A stretch of 7,605 nucleotides of DNA from Candidatus Omnitrophota bacterium (GCA_023247935.1 JAHFFM010000090.1:1-7605), one strand, 5' to 3'. Positions 1 to 6,670 are shown, counted from the first letter of the stretch. Notes: generated by a model not told the origin, from the sequence alone. Made by a program: numbers and translations.

Positions 1-319
1 GATTGTTCGGTAGAGGACGCAAGGCCGCTCCGACATTGTCCTTTTGATAATAAAGATTCACACGAAAACGCGCCAAACCGGGCACTCCGAAAGAATAGTC
101 GAGTTCTTTTTCCCTCTCAAAATCCTTGAACCGCTCGGGATCCAGGTGCTGAGCCAACATTTTGAGCGTGTCCCCCTTCTCGAAAGGAGTTTCGGCCATT
201 TTCACCAAATCCCCGTCTTTTCTCATCATCGGCAACGTTTCATCTCCCAAATGAATATCGGAGACTTTATTCGAAACGGCGTATTTTAAAAAATCCAGGA
301 GTGGTGACTTATTGTCCAT
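1..319 (-). CDS. pilT: PilT-family type IV pilus ATPase, N-terminal fragment (runs off window)
   Basis: Partial gene: the start codon is ATG at 319-317 and 106 codons are open to the window edge with no stop. Hand translation begins MDNKSPLLDFLKYAVSNKVS and carries the N-domain signature of PilT/PilU retraction ATPases: an SDIHLG segment (residues 20-25) like the family's ASDLHL, an MRKDGDL strand (36-42), and ELDYSFGVPGLARFRVN (about 71-87), which matches the family's E-DFS-----G--RFRVN block, then RPLP. The Walker A, Asp-box, Walker B and His-box motifs would lie beyond the edge and are not visible. By family knowledge it is a cytoplasmic hexameric ATPase that powers pilus retraction. A good ribosome binding site, AAGGA, lies 8 nt upstream. 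It begins 14 nt after the GGDEF-like gene, so the two are very likely cotranscribed. PilU or another GspE/PilT-family ATPase cannot be excluded from this fragment. Confidence 0.85.
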   Translation of the reverse strand, partial: MDNKSPLLDFLKYAVSNKVSDIHLGDETLPMMRKDGDLVKMAETPFEKGDTLKMLAQHLDPERFKDFEREKELDYSFGVPGLARFRVNLYYQKDNVGAALRPLPNN

Positions 320-333
320 GATCGTTATCCTTT

Positions 334-1221
334 TTATGCGAAAGCTTCGATGAGATTGGACCCATTGGCCTTCGCTGTTTTAACCCTGTCTTGCGCCTTC
401 AAATAAAGTTCGTCCGCGCTGATTCCGTCGAGAGGATTTTCACTAATGCCCACAGAAAAATTAAGCGCCCCCTGCCGGTCATCAAGCGTTTTTGAAAAGA
501 GCTCAATAAGACTTTTTTGAATGCGCTCCATGATTTCGATGGTTTTACGTTTATTTTTTTCAGGAAAAATAAGCGCAAATTCGTATTGATTGATGCGCGC
601 GGCTCGGTCAAACTCCGCTAAATGGACACTGAGGATGCCCGCAATTGATTTTAAAATCTCCTCGGAAGCCGCCGACCCGTGTTTGAACGAATACGCTTCA
701 AACCGGTCAATCGCGAAATAAACAAAAGAACAGGGGCGCTGGTGATGAATCGCACGCTGGATCTCTTCGTTCAGGCGTTCACGAATATAGGAAACATTGT
801 ACAAGCCGGTCAGCTTGTCTTTTAAGGAGAGTCTCTCCACTCTTTCTAAAAGCTCCCGGGCATTTTTTGAAATGACTTGTAGGCTATGGGACAACTCTTC
901 AAGTTCCTCGGAGCCAGTAGCGGTCGCTTGCGCTTGAAGGTCTCCTTTGGCCATATTCTTGGCGACTCGATTCACGTCCACAATCGGAGTGATCAACTGT
1001 TGAGTGATCTTGTATCCCAAACACGCCAGCGCCAGCGAGAAAGTCATGACAAAACTAACCGTTGTGAGATTTTGCGGGCTGATTTTAAAGGGAAAACCTA
1101 CTAAAAGAGTGATGACATACACCCCCACCAATAGCGGAACCAAGGACATTAGGGTGAAAGAGATCAATAGTTTATATCTTAACTTAGTGGGCAGAAACCG
1201 GATGCGACGCATAAAAGGCAT
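334..1221 (-). CDS. membrane-anchored HAMP protein with degenerate GGDEF domain
   Basis: 295 residues. Two hydrophobic segments at about 18-42 and 53-72 bracket a very short periplasmic loop. A HAMP-like linker follows (about 73-125, starting at ITPI and including NRVAKNMAKGDL), with a helical stretch to 133, then a GGDEF fold from DKLTGLYN (135-142) to the C-terminus. The fold is recognisable, but the active site is not intact. The GGDEF signature is NQYEF (211-215). The usual D-x-D-x-F-K segment reads AIDRFE, so the first metal-binding Asp is Ala170, and the following N-D pair is S-F (178-179). The inhibitory-site RxxD reads AEFD (202-205). It is therefore probably not a diguanylate cyclase; it could bind nucleotide or act as a signalling partner, as degenerate GGDEF proteins such as FimX do in pilus control. 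The start is supported by AAAGGA 7 nt upstream. It has its own promoter, and pilT follows 14 nt downstream. Confidence 0.85.
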   Translation of the reverse strand: MPFMRRIRFLPTKLRYKLLISFTLMSLVPLLVGVYVITLLVGFPFKISPQNLTTVSFVMTFSLALACLGYKITQQLITPIVDVNRVAKNMAKGDLQAQATATGSEELEELSHSLQVISKNARELLERVERLSLKDKLTGLYNVSYIRERLNEEIQRAIHHQRPCSFVYFAIDRFEAYSFKHGSAASEEILKSIAGILSVHLAEFDRAARINQYEFALIFPEKNKRKTIEIMERIQKSLIELFSKTLDDRQGALNFSVGISENPLDGISADELYLKAQDRVKTAKANGSNLIEAFA

Positions 1222-1244
1222 AGTTTTGTCCTTTCTTGATTAAA

Positions 1245-1273
1245 ATAATATACTATAAATTAAAATTAGTCAA
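1245..1273 (-). promoter_or_regulatory. sigma-70 promoter for the GGDEF-pilT unit
   Basis: Read on the minus strand, the -35 box is TTGACT (1273-1268) and the -10 box is TATTAT (1250-1245). They are separated by exactly 17 bp, each one base from consensus. The spacer and surroundings are extremely AT-rich. Initiation would be expected near 1238, giving a leader of only about 17 nt that contains the ribosome binding site at 1234-1229. This separates the last two genes from strict dependence on the elongasome operon, although no strong terminator after rodA is visible and read-through is possible. Confidence 0.75.
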
Positions 1274-1283
1274 TACTGATTAA
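1266..1283. promoter_or_regulatory. imperfect dyad overlapping the -35 box (possible operator)
   Basis: On the plus strand this reads TTAGTCAATACTGATTAA, an 18-bp inverted repeat with 14 of 18 symmetrical positions (half-site TTA[A/G]TCA[A/G]T). It covers the whole -35 box of the GGDEF-pilT promoter, the typical place for a repressor to bind. AT-rich sequence yields such dyads by chance fairly often, so this is only a candidate. It could also form a weak hairpin at the end of the rodA transcript, but it lacks the GC-rich stem of an intrinsic terminator. Confidence 0.3.
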
Positions 1284-1287
1284 ATTA

Positions 1288-2382
1288 TTAAAATAGAGGG
1301 CGATGCATGCGGATGTTAAGGAGAATGCCAATCGAGAGCATGGTAAGGATGATGGAAGAGCCTCCATAACTAACCAGAGGCAGTGGAACGCCCACCACAG
1401 GGAAAAGCCCCATAGTCATTCCAATGTTAATAATCGTCTGCACCCCGATCATCGTGGCAATACCACAGGCCAATTGACCCCCAAAACGGTCAGCGGTTTG
1501 ATAGGAGATGGTGTACCCTTTTTTGACAATGAGCCAAAATAAGGCCAAAATCAGAAGTGAAACAAAAAGTCCTCCCTCTTCGGCGACAACGGCAAAAATA
1601 AAGTCGGTGTGGCGTTCCGGGATAAAGTTGAGTTGATTCTGCGTTCCGGTCATAAATCCCTTACCCAACAACGCGCCCGAACCGATCGCGATCTTCGATT
1701 GGATAATGGTATAGCCGGCTCCCAAGGGATCCGCGTTGGGATTGATAAACACCAAAAGCCGCGCTTTTTGATATTCTTTCAAAAATCCAAAAAAAATGGG
1801 AATCATGGCGCCGCTCAAAGCCAAGATCCCAAAAAGATAACGAGCCCGCACGCCCCAAAGATACAGCATCGCCAAAAGAATCGGAACCAAGCTCAACGCC
1901 GTCCCCAAATCCGGCTCTTTTAAAATTAAAAGAAATGGCAAAATCACGACCAAGAAAGGGATCAGGATTTTCTCTCGCGGCATGTATTCCAATTTGTTTT
2001 GGGCGAAAAAACTGCTCAAAACCAAAATAACCGCGATTTTGGCAAATTCCGACGGTTGAAAGTTAAAATTTCCGACACCGATCCAGCGGTGAGCGCCCAG
2101 ACGCGCGGGCATAAATAAAACTAAAGCTAAAAAAAACAGGCTGATAAAATAACTAGGCCACGCCAAATCCTGCAATTTAAAATACTCGAATCTCACCGTC
2201 AGAAATACCAGTAAAATCCCCGCGCCCATCCACAAAAGCTGTTTCACCGCTAAAATTTGCATCAGCGTTTGGCCTGATTTGTAAGAGGCGCTGTAAACAC
2301 TGGCAAGGCCGATTAAAAAAATAATCAGCGGCGCCAAAAAAAGAAGTTTATCGAAATACCGGTAATTGATTTTTTTTCTCAT
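1288..2382 (-). CDS. rodA: RodA, SEDS-family peptidoglycan glycosyltransferase
   Basis: 364 residues, about the usual RodA length, with roughly ten hydrophobic segments. It polymerises lipid II into glycan strands in the inner membrane as the partner of PBP2. Family motifs in order: RLGAHRWIG with QPSEFAK (94-115), KEPDLGTAL (155-163), NPNADPLGAGY (214-224), ERHTDFIFAVVAEEG (256-270) with the catalytic Asp at 260, and PLPLVSYGGSS (333-343). The ATG at 2382-2380 lies 5 nt after the mrdA stop. No convincing Shine-Dalgarno sequence precedes it (the leader reads TTTGTAGATAAT), which suggests translational coupling to mrdA. Codons 2-5 contain an uninterrupted A8 run. RodA rather than FtsW is favoured by the adjoining PBP2 and mre genes. 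It is the last gene of the operon. Confidence 0.95.
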   Translation of the reverse strand: MRKKINYRYFDKLLFLAPLIIFLIGLASVYSASYKSGQTLMQILAVKQLLWMGAGILLVFLTVRFEYFKLQDLAWPSYFISLFFLALVLFMPARLGAHRWIGVGNFNFQPSEFAKIAVILVLSSFFAQNKLEYMPREKILIPFLVVILPFLLILKEPDLGTALSLVPILLAMLYLWGVRARYLFGILALSGAMIPIFFGFLKEYQKARLLVFINPNADPLGAGYTIIQSKIAIGSGALLGKGFMTGTQNQLNFIPERHTDFIFAVVAEEGGLFVSLLILALFWLIVKKGYTISYQTADRFGGQLACGIATMIGVQTIINIGMTMGLFPVVGVPLPLVSYGGSSIILTMLSIGILLNIRMHRPLF

Positions 2383-2387
2383 ATTAT

Positions 2388-4127
2388 CTACAAATAATGT
2401 GACTCATTTAATTTTTGAAAAACAGCACTGGCTATTTTTGCGGCGGCGATCCCTCCCCGCCCTCCGTTTTCAAGAAACACCACCAACGCCACTTTCGGAT
2501 TTTCGGCCGGTGCATACCCCACAAACCACGCATGGGTTTTATCCTGTCCGGATTGAGCCGTTCCGGTCTTGCCGGCCACATGCACGCCGGGTGTCTTGGC
2601 TAAACGGCCGGTTCCGGTGTCAGAGTTGACGACAGCATCCAAACCATTTTTGACCGCTTTCCAGTAAGGCTCCGGAATCGCGATCTTTTTATTTTGCGCC
2701 TCAACGACTTTGATGCCGTCAATTTTATCAATCAAATGCGGTTTAAAAATCTGTCCATTCGTCGCCGCAGCAGAAATCATGACCAAAGCCTGCGCTGGTG
2801 TTACTTGGAGATAGCCTTGTCCGATGGCCAGATTAGCCGTTTCGCCATCAAACCAAGCCTCGTGACGGCGCTCCCGCTTCCACTGACGGGACGGCACAAA
2901 ACCCGTCCGCTCCCCAGGCAAATCAACGCCGGTCAAACGATAAAATCCCAACGCCGACGCTTTATTTAAAATGGCTTCCAAGCCGGCCTTCACACCCAAG
3001 GTATAAAAATAAATATTGCAGGAATGTGCGAATGCTTGCGTCATGGTCTGAGACCCGTGCCCATCCTCTTTCCAGCAAGGAAACCCTCTGCCGCCCAGCA
3101 TCAAAATTCCCAAGCAATCCACCGAGTCTGACGGATTAATTTTATGCGCGTCGAGAGCGGCAAGTGCCGTGACGATTTTAAAAATAGAGCCCGGCGGATA
3201 CGCGCCTCGTATCCCGCGATTCACCATAGGAGCGTTTTCACCTTTGAGATATTTCCCGACATCTTTTCGACCGCGCTTGGAGGCAAATAAATTGGGATCA
3301 AAAGAAGGCGAGCTGTTTAGAGCAAGAATTCCACCCTCTTTAAGCTCCATCACAAAAACCGCGCCTTTTTGGGACTCCAGCAAAGACTGAGTGTAACTCT
3401 GCAAATCCGCGTCTACGGTGAGCTGAATGTCTTTGCCTTCTTTGGGCTCGCGAACACCCATCGGTCGCATCATTCGCCCGCGACTGTCCACCTCAATCTG
3501 AAGTCCTCCGGAAAAACCTCGGAGATAACTTTCGTAATTTTTTTCAATCCCGTCGCGGCCGACCCAATCCGCCAAACTGTAGCCATAAATCTCGGTGGCT
3601 TCTTCTTCCTCTTCTTCCGTCATGGGGCCGATGTAGCCGGTCACATGCGCCAAACTTTCTTTGTAGGGATACTCCCGCTGGGGACGCGTTTCCACCATAA
3701 ATCCAGGCAACACATCCAAACGCTCCTCGATTTCAACCGCTTGGGTCAAACTGATGTCCTCGGCGACCACCACACTTCGAAAAGCGCCCGGCTTTTTTTT
3801 GTAAAAACGTTCTTCCAAAACTTCCGGATCTTCTTTAAGAATCTCCGCGAGCATTTGGCAACTTTGGCTTAACTGTGCTTTAGCTTCTCTAGGAATTGCG
3901 GAACAATTAAAACTAAGATGACTGGTCGCCAGCGCTTTTTGATGGCGATCTAAAATTTTCCCGCGGGCAGCTTCCAAGTAAATCACGCGAAGACGATTTT
4001 TTTCAGACAGAGAGCGGTAATAGGCTCCCTTCACGATTTGCATGTGAAATAGGTTGGCGCCCAACGCGACCAACCCCACCAGCATTAAAAGAGAAAGACG
4101 ATTGGGGCGATTAACAGCCGTGCTCAT
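2388..4127 (-). CDS. mrdA: penicillin-binding protein 2, elongasome transpeptidase
   Basis: 579 residues, slightly shorter than the E. coli protein. A short cytoplasmic N-terminus and one membrane segment (about 10-30) are followed by the non-catalytic dimerisation/pedestal region (about 55-215, with LEAARGKILDR at its start) and the transpeptidase domain (about 255-570). The three active-site motifs are intact: SIFK with the acylated Ser314, SCN at 369-371, and KTG at 520-522. WKEDGHGSQ (352-360) before the SxN motif is typical of PBP2. The enzyme cross-links new peptidoglycan in the periplasm together with RodA and is a beta-lactam target. A six-Glu run (171-176) makes an acidic patch in the pedestal region. 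The ATG overlaps the mreD stop as ATGA, with a modest GGAT upstream, so translation is probably coupled. A class B PBP of the division type (FtsI) is unlikely given the rodA and mre neighbours. Confidence 0.95.
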   Translation of the reverse strand: MSTAVNRPNRLSLLMLVGLVALGANLFHMQIVKGAYYRSLSEKNRLRVIYLEAARGKILDRHQKALATSHLSFNCSAIPREAKAQLSQSCQMLAEILKEDPEVLEERFYKKKPGAFRSVVVAEDISLTQAVEIEERLDVLPGFMVETRPQREYPYKESLAHVTGYIGPMTEEEEEEATEIYGYSLADWVGRDGIEKNYESYLRGFSGGLQIEVDSRGRMMRPMGVREPKEGKDIQLTVDADLQSYTQSLLESQKGAVFVMELKEGGILALNSSPSFDPNLFASKRGRKDVGKYLKGENAPMVNRGIRGAYPPGSIFKIVTALAALDAHKINPSDSVDCLGILMLGGRGFPCWKEDGHGSQTMTQAFAHSCNIYFYTLGVKAGLEAILNKASALGFYRLTGVDLPGERTGFVPSRQWKRERRHEAWFDGETANLAIGQGYLQVTPAQALVMISAAATNGQIFKPHLIDKIDGIKVVEAQNKKIAIPEPYWKAVKNGLDAVVNSDTGTGRLAKTPGVHVAGKTGTAQSGQDKTHAWFVGYAPAENPKVALVVFLENGGRGGIAAAKIASAVFQKLNESHYL

Positions 4128-4633
4128 TTAATCCAAACCCGCTTCTCTTCCCTGGCCAAGGAGACTTTTCTGAGGAAGAAAAAAACCAGGGGTGACAAAA
4201 AAGCGGTCCAGAGCAGTTGACTCCAAGAAAAAACCTCGAAAATAATCCAGAAAGCAACCGGTTCTCCGGCAGTCCATCGAGCGGACATCAAAGTCAAGAG
4301 CGCGGATAAATACGTGCCTACCAGCGGTAGGAGAATCTCCGAAAAAAGACTGTCTCCGAAAACGGTTTTGGCCGAAAGTCCCGACACCCAACCGAGAGCT
4401 CCCAAAAGCGGAATGGAAAATCCGAATTTTCCGGTAGAAAAAATTTCAAAAAAAACACCTGAAAAAATACCGATCCCAAAGCCAAAACCAGGGCCTTCGG
4501 CAAGCGCGTAAAATATCACGGTGATGATTAAAAGGCATGTCGCGGCGGATTCGGGGATCACAAATCTTAAAGCATTCTGGCTAAGAAAAATAAAGAAAAT
4601 CCAAATAAAGGCCATCCCTCTGGATTTACTCAA
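4124..4633 (-). CDS. mreD: MreD, rod-shape-determining membrane protein
   Basis: 169 residues, the usual length for MreD, almost entirely hydrophobic, with about five to six membrane helices (roughly 7-24, 30-46, 48-64, 72-90, 97-117 and 127-155). The glycine-rich stretch GPGFGFGIGIFSGVFFEIFS (47-66) matches the family's conserved G-x3-G helix. It sits in the inner membrane and links MreC to the rest of the elongasome; it has no known enzymatic activity. The start is TTG at 4633-4631, overlapping the end of mreC by 8 bp. This start is preferred over the ATG at codon 7 because AGAGGTG lies exactly 7 nt before the TTG, whereas the internal ATG has no properly spaced site. Sequence conservation in MreD is low, so the call rests on the hydropathy pattern plus its position between mreC and mrdA. 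Confidence 0.9.
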   Translation of the reverse strand: MSKSRGMAFIWIFFIFLSQNALRFVIPESAATCLLIITVIFYALAEGPGFGFGIGIFSGVFFEIFSTGKFGFSIPLLGALGWVSGLSAKTVFGDSLFSEILLPLVGTYLSALLTLMSARWTAGEPVAFWIIFEVFSWSQLLWTAFLSPLVFFFLRKVSLAREEKRVWIK

Positions 4634-5405
4634 TGCACAGCACCTCTTCTAAACGCCGAAGATCCGCAAACGGCGCGATCTCCGCCACCTGATAAATTTG
4701 TCCGGGCTCTTTCCAAACTTTTTTGACCTTGCCCACCGGAATCCCTTTGGGAAAATATTTTCCAAAGCCCGCCGTTTCCACAATGTCCCCAGGTAAAATC
4801 AGCGTTTCAACCGAAAGATATTTCACGCGGCACTCCCCGGAAAGCGTGCCTATCATGACGCCTTCCTGACGGGTTCTCTGAATCAAAACGCCGATGCGCG
4901 AACCGGGATCTTGAATTAAAAGCGCTTTAGAAACGGAGGGGCCAACTTCCACCAGCTTTCCCACCAAAGACGACTCCGCAGTGACAAGCATGTTGGGTTG
5001 CAAGCCGTCTTCACGTCCTTTGTCCAACAGCATGACTTTCAAAGCGCCCGAGGGTGATTTTCCAATCACGCGAGCGGCGACCACCGTCTCCACAGAAGCT
5101 GGGACGGCGTTTCGCAATTCCAAAAGTTCTCTCAAGCGCTCATTTTCCAAACGAAGTTCTTCAGATTGAATCGACCGATCTCTTAAGTCAGTCATTTTTT
5201 GACGCAATAAGCGCAATTCTTCCCGGTCTTGTCGCCAATGGATCGCGTCATTAAAAAAAGTGCCGGCTCGCGCGGAAAAACTCAACGAAGATTTTAAATA
5301 AGAATAAATCGAAGATCGGAAAAAAGCGGCTTGGGATAGAGACACCGCCGAAATGACGGCGAGGAAAAGAACTACAAAAAATAAAACGCGGGTTTTTTTT
5401 GACAC
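4626..5405 (-). CDS. mreC: MreC, rod-shape-determining scaffold protein
   Basis: 259 residues. A basic N-terminus (SKKTR) and one membrane anchor (about 7-27) are followed by a charged coiled coil (about 57-97, rich in E/R/L) and the periplasmic beta-barrel domain. The barrel has typical motifs: AARVIGKSPSG (110-120), DKGREDGL (128-135), VLIQRTRQEGVMIGT (173-187) and GDIVETAGFGKYFPKGIPVG (206-225). MreC is a periplasmic scaffold that activates PBP2-RodA and links it to MreB and MreD. The first codon is GTG at 5405-5403; an in-frame stop lies upstream and no ATG exists near the N-terminus. The only purine-rich sequence, AAGGG, is almost adjacent to the GTG (1-2 nt), an unusually short spacing, so initiation may be weak or coupled to mreB, which ends 16 nt before. 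Codons 2-5 contain an A8 run. The 3' end overlaps mreD by 8 bp. Confidence 0.95.
   Translation of the reverse strand: MSKKTRVLFFVVLFLAVISAVSLSQAAFFRSSIYSYLKSSLSFSARAGTFFNDAIHWRQDREELRLLRQKMTDLRDRSIQSEELRLENERLRELLELRNAVPASVETVVAARVIGKSPSGALKVMLLDKGREDGLQPNMLVTAESSLVGKLVEVGPSVSKALLIQDPGSRIGVLIQRTRQEGVMIGTLSGECRVKYLSVETLILPGDIVETAGFGKYFPKGIPVGKVKKVWKEPGQIYQVAEIAPFADLRRLEEVLCIE
4641..4647 (-). promoter_or_regulatory. ribosome binding site that fixes the mreD TTG start
   Basis: AGAGGTG on the minus strand, inside the 3' end of mreC, ends 7 nt before TTG at 4633. It is the best Shine-Dalgarno sequence in the operon and argues that mreD really begins at a TTG that overlaps the mreC stop region. 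Confidence 0.65.
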
Positions 5406-5421
5406 ACCCTTAAGTTTGGTC

Positions 5422-6495
5422 TTAGCTTTCTATCGTGCGATTGGCTGAAACCGTTACTTTCTTAAGATAGTTAAGCTCGCTTAAAATTTTTCCGGTGCCA
5501 GTAGCAACGGCGATCAGAGGGTTTTCCGCGACATGCACCGGCAAGCCGGTTTCCTCGGAAATCAGCTTATCAAGACCGCGAATCAAGGAACTACCACCGG
5601 CCATGACAATGCCGCGATCAATCAAGTCCGCGCAAAGCTCAGGGGGCGTGCGTTCCAGCGTCTCACGAACCGCCTCGACAATATACTGCACCGGCTCGGC
5701 GAGCGCCTCGCGAACTTCTTCGGAGGTAATCTTAACCATTTTCGGCAAGCCCGACACAAGATCGCGCCCGCGAATTTCCATCGAGAGCTCTTCATCAAGC
5801 GGATAAGCGGAACCGATTTTGATTTTAATTTCTTCAGCGGTTCTTTCACCGATCATCAGATTATAAGTTTTTTTGACATGCTCAATGATGGCGTCATCCA
5901 TCTCATCACCGGCGATACGAATGCTCTTGGAAAAAACAATGCCGGCCAAAGAGATCACGGCCATTTCGCTGGTACCGCCACCGATGTCGATAATCATACT
6001 GCCCGCCGGTTCTTGGATCGGGAGTCCCACACCAATCGCGGCGGCCATCGGCTCTTCAACCAAATACACTTCACGGGCTCCGGCATGAAGCGCGGAGTCA
6101 CGAACCGCACGCTTTTCCACTTCGGTAATACCTGAGGGAATTGCGATGACCATGCGCGGACGAACAAAACGTTTGCGATTGTGAACTTTGTTGATGAAAT
6201 AGCGGAGCATGCTTTCGGTGATTTCGAAGTCGGCGATAACGCCGTCTTTCATGGGGCGGATGGCGACAATGGATCCGGGAGTGCGGCCAAGCATGCGCTT
6301 GGCTTCGTCACCCACGGCTAATACTTCGCTGGTGCCCTTACGAATCGCGACCACGGAAGGCTCGCAGAGGACGATGCCTTGGCCTTTGACGTTGACAAGG
6401 GTGTTCGCGGTACCCAAGTCAATTCCCATGTCATTGGAAAAAGAACCGAGAACCCAGTCGACAATTTTAGTGAAAAAATTAATAGGTTGCGCCAA
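5422..6495 (-). CDS. mreB: MreB, actin-like cell-shape protein
   Basis: 357 residues. All actin-fold nucleotide-binding motifs are present: phosphate-1 loop DLGTANT (26-32), connect/catalytic region VEEPMAAAIG (146-155), phosphate-2 loop DIGGGTSE (170-177) and adenosine motif GIVMAGGSSLIRGLD (295-309). MreB forms ATP-dependent membrane-bound filaments that orient the elongasome. The start is a TTG at 6495-6493 with only a weak GGA 6 nt upstream; no ATG occurs before codon 23, which is already inside the first beta strand. The extra N-terminal residues INFFTKIVDWVLGSF (5-19) form a likely amphipathic helix, the element that tethers MreB to the membrane in Gram-negative bacteria, which supports the TTG start. 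It is the first gene of the operon, under a perfect-consensus promoter, with mreC 16 nt downstream. Confidence 0.97.
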   Translation of the reverse strand: MAQPINFFTKIVDWVLGSFSNDMGIDLGTANTLVNVKGQGIVLCEPSVVAIRKGTSEVLAVGDEAKRMLGRTPGSIVAIRPMKDGVIADFEITESMLRYFINKVHNRKRFVRPRMVIAIPSGITEVEKRAVRDSALHAGAREVYLVEEPMAAAIGVGLPIQEPAGSMIIDIGGGTSEMAVISLAGIVFSKSIRIAGDEMDDAIIEHVKKTYNLMIGERTAEEIKIKIGSAYPLDEELSMEIRGRDLVSGLPKMVKITSEEVREALAEPVQYIVEAVRETLERTPPELCADLIDRGIVMAGGSSLIRGLDKLISEETGLPVHVAENPLIAVATGTGKILSELNYLKKVTVSANRTIES

Positions 6496-6530
6496 GAAAA
6501 ATCCGTCTTTTTAGAAAATTTGAATAGCCA

Positions 6531-6559
6531 ATTATAACAACGCCCCTATAGGGTGTCAA
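6531..6559 (-). promoter_or_regulatory. perfect-consensus sigma-70 promoter of the mre operon
   Basis: On the minus strand, TTGACA (6559-6554) and TATAAT (6536-6531) are separated by exactly 17 bp: both hexamers match consensus at every base and the spacing is optimal. Transcription should begin near 6524, leaving a leader of about 28 nt before the mreB TTG. Perfect promoters are rare in bacterial genomes and usually need restraint by a repressor or a weak translation start. Confidence 0.85.
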
Positions 6560-6573
6560 CCAGCAAACTTTGC
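6544..6573. promoter_or_regulatory. two small dyads in and upstream of the mreB promoter (possible operators)
   Basis: CCCTATAGGG (6544-6553) is a perfect 10-bp palindrome that fills most of the 17-bp promoter spacer. GCAAACTTTGC (6563-6573) is an 11-bp perfect dyad that begins 3 bp upstream of the -35 box. Both positions suit regulator binding. Each is short enough to arise by chance, so the operator role is inference only. Confidence 0.3.
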
Positions 6574-6621
6574 CTCCCCCACCGGTTTTCCATTCCCCGG
6601 GAGACCCCAGGAAACACTTCC

Positions 6622-6634
6622 CATTGCTAACAAA
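6622..6634 (+). repeat. left terminal inverted repeat of the composite element
   Basis: CATTGCTAACAAA, the exact reverse complement of 6862-6874. A 13-bp perfect match within a 400-bp region is unlikely by chance. Homology stops abruptly on the outer side. Confidence 0.65.
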
Positions 6635-6648
6635 TCCAAGTTCCGACT

Positions 6649-6670
6649 GTAGTGCAGACTTCAGTCTGCC
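6649..6670 (+). repeat. REP-like hairpin 1 (GTAG + palindrome)
   Basis: GTAG (6649-6652) is followed by TGCAGACTTCAGTCTGCC, a 7-bp stem (6654-6660 with 6663-6669) closed by a TC dinucleotide loop. The same layout appears inverted at 6826-6847, with a G:C pair here replaced by A:T there, a compensatory change that keeps the stem. Confidence 0.65.

Noticed and set aside
44..289. An 81-codon open frame on the plus strand at the left edge
   Set aside because: The opposite strand here encodes a convincing PilT N-terminal domain with its own ribosome binding site; the plus-strand frame is a shadow.
1266..1290. An intrinsic terminator directly after rodA
   Set aside because: The dyad is AT-rich and imperfect, lacks a GC stem followed by a T-run, and coincides with a promoter -35 box.
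3369..3872. A 167-codon open frame on the plus strand
   Set aside because: It lies wholly antisense to mrdA, which has all PBP2 motifs in frame; no homology is recognisable in the translation and no start context supports it.
4613..4615. ATG at codon 7 as the mreD start
   Set aside because: Its only purine-rich stretch touches the ATG directly, while the TTG at 4633 has AGAGGTG at the ideal 7-nt spacing.
5533..6135. A 200-codon open frame on the plus strand
   Set aside because: It is antisense to mreB. It results from codon bias of the real gene; the His/Asn/Thr-rich translation resembles no protein family.
6427..6429. ATG at codon 23 as the mreB start
   Set aside because: It would remove the amphipathic helix and the conserved FSND segment before DLGTANT, which other MreB proteins keep.
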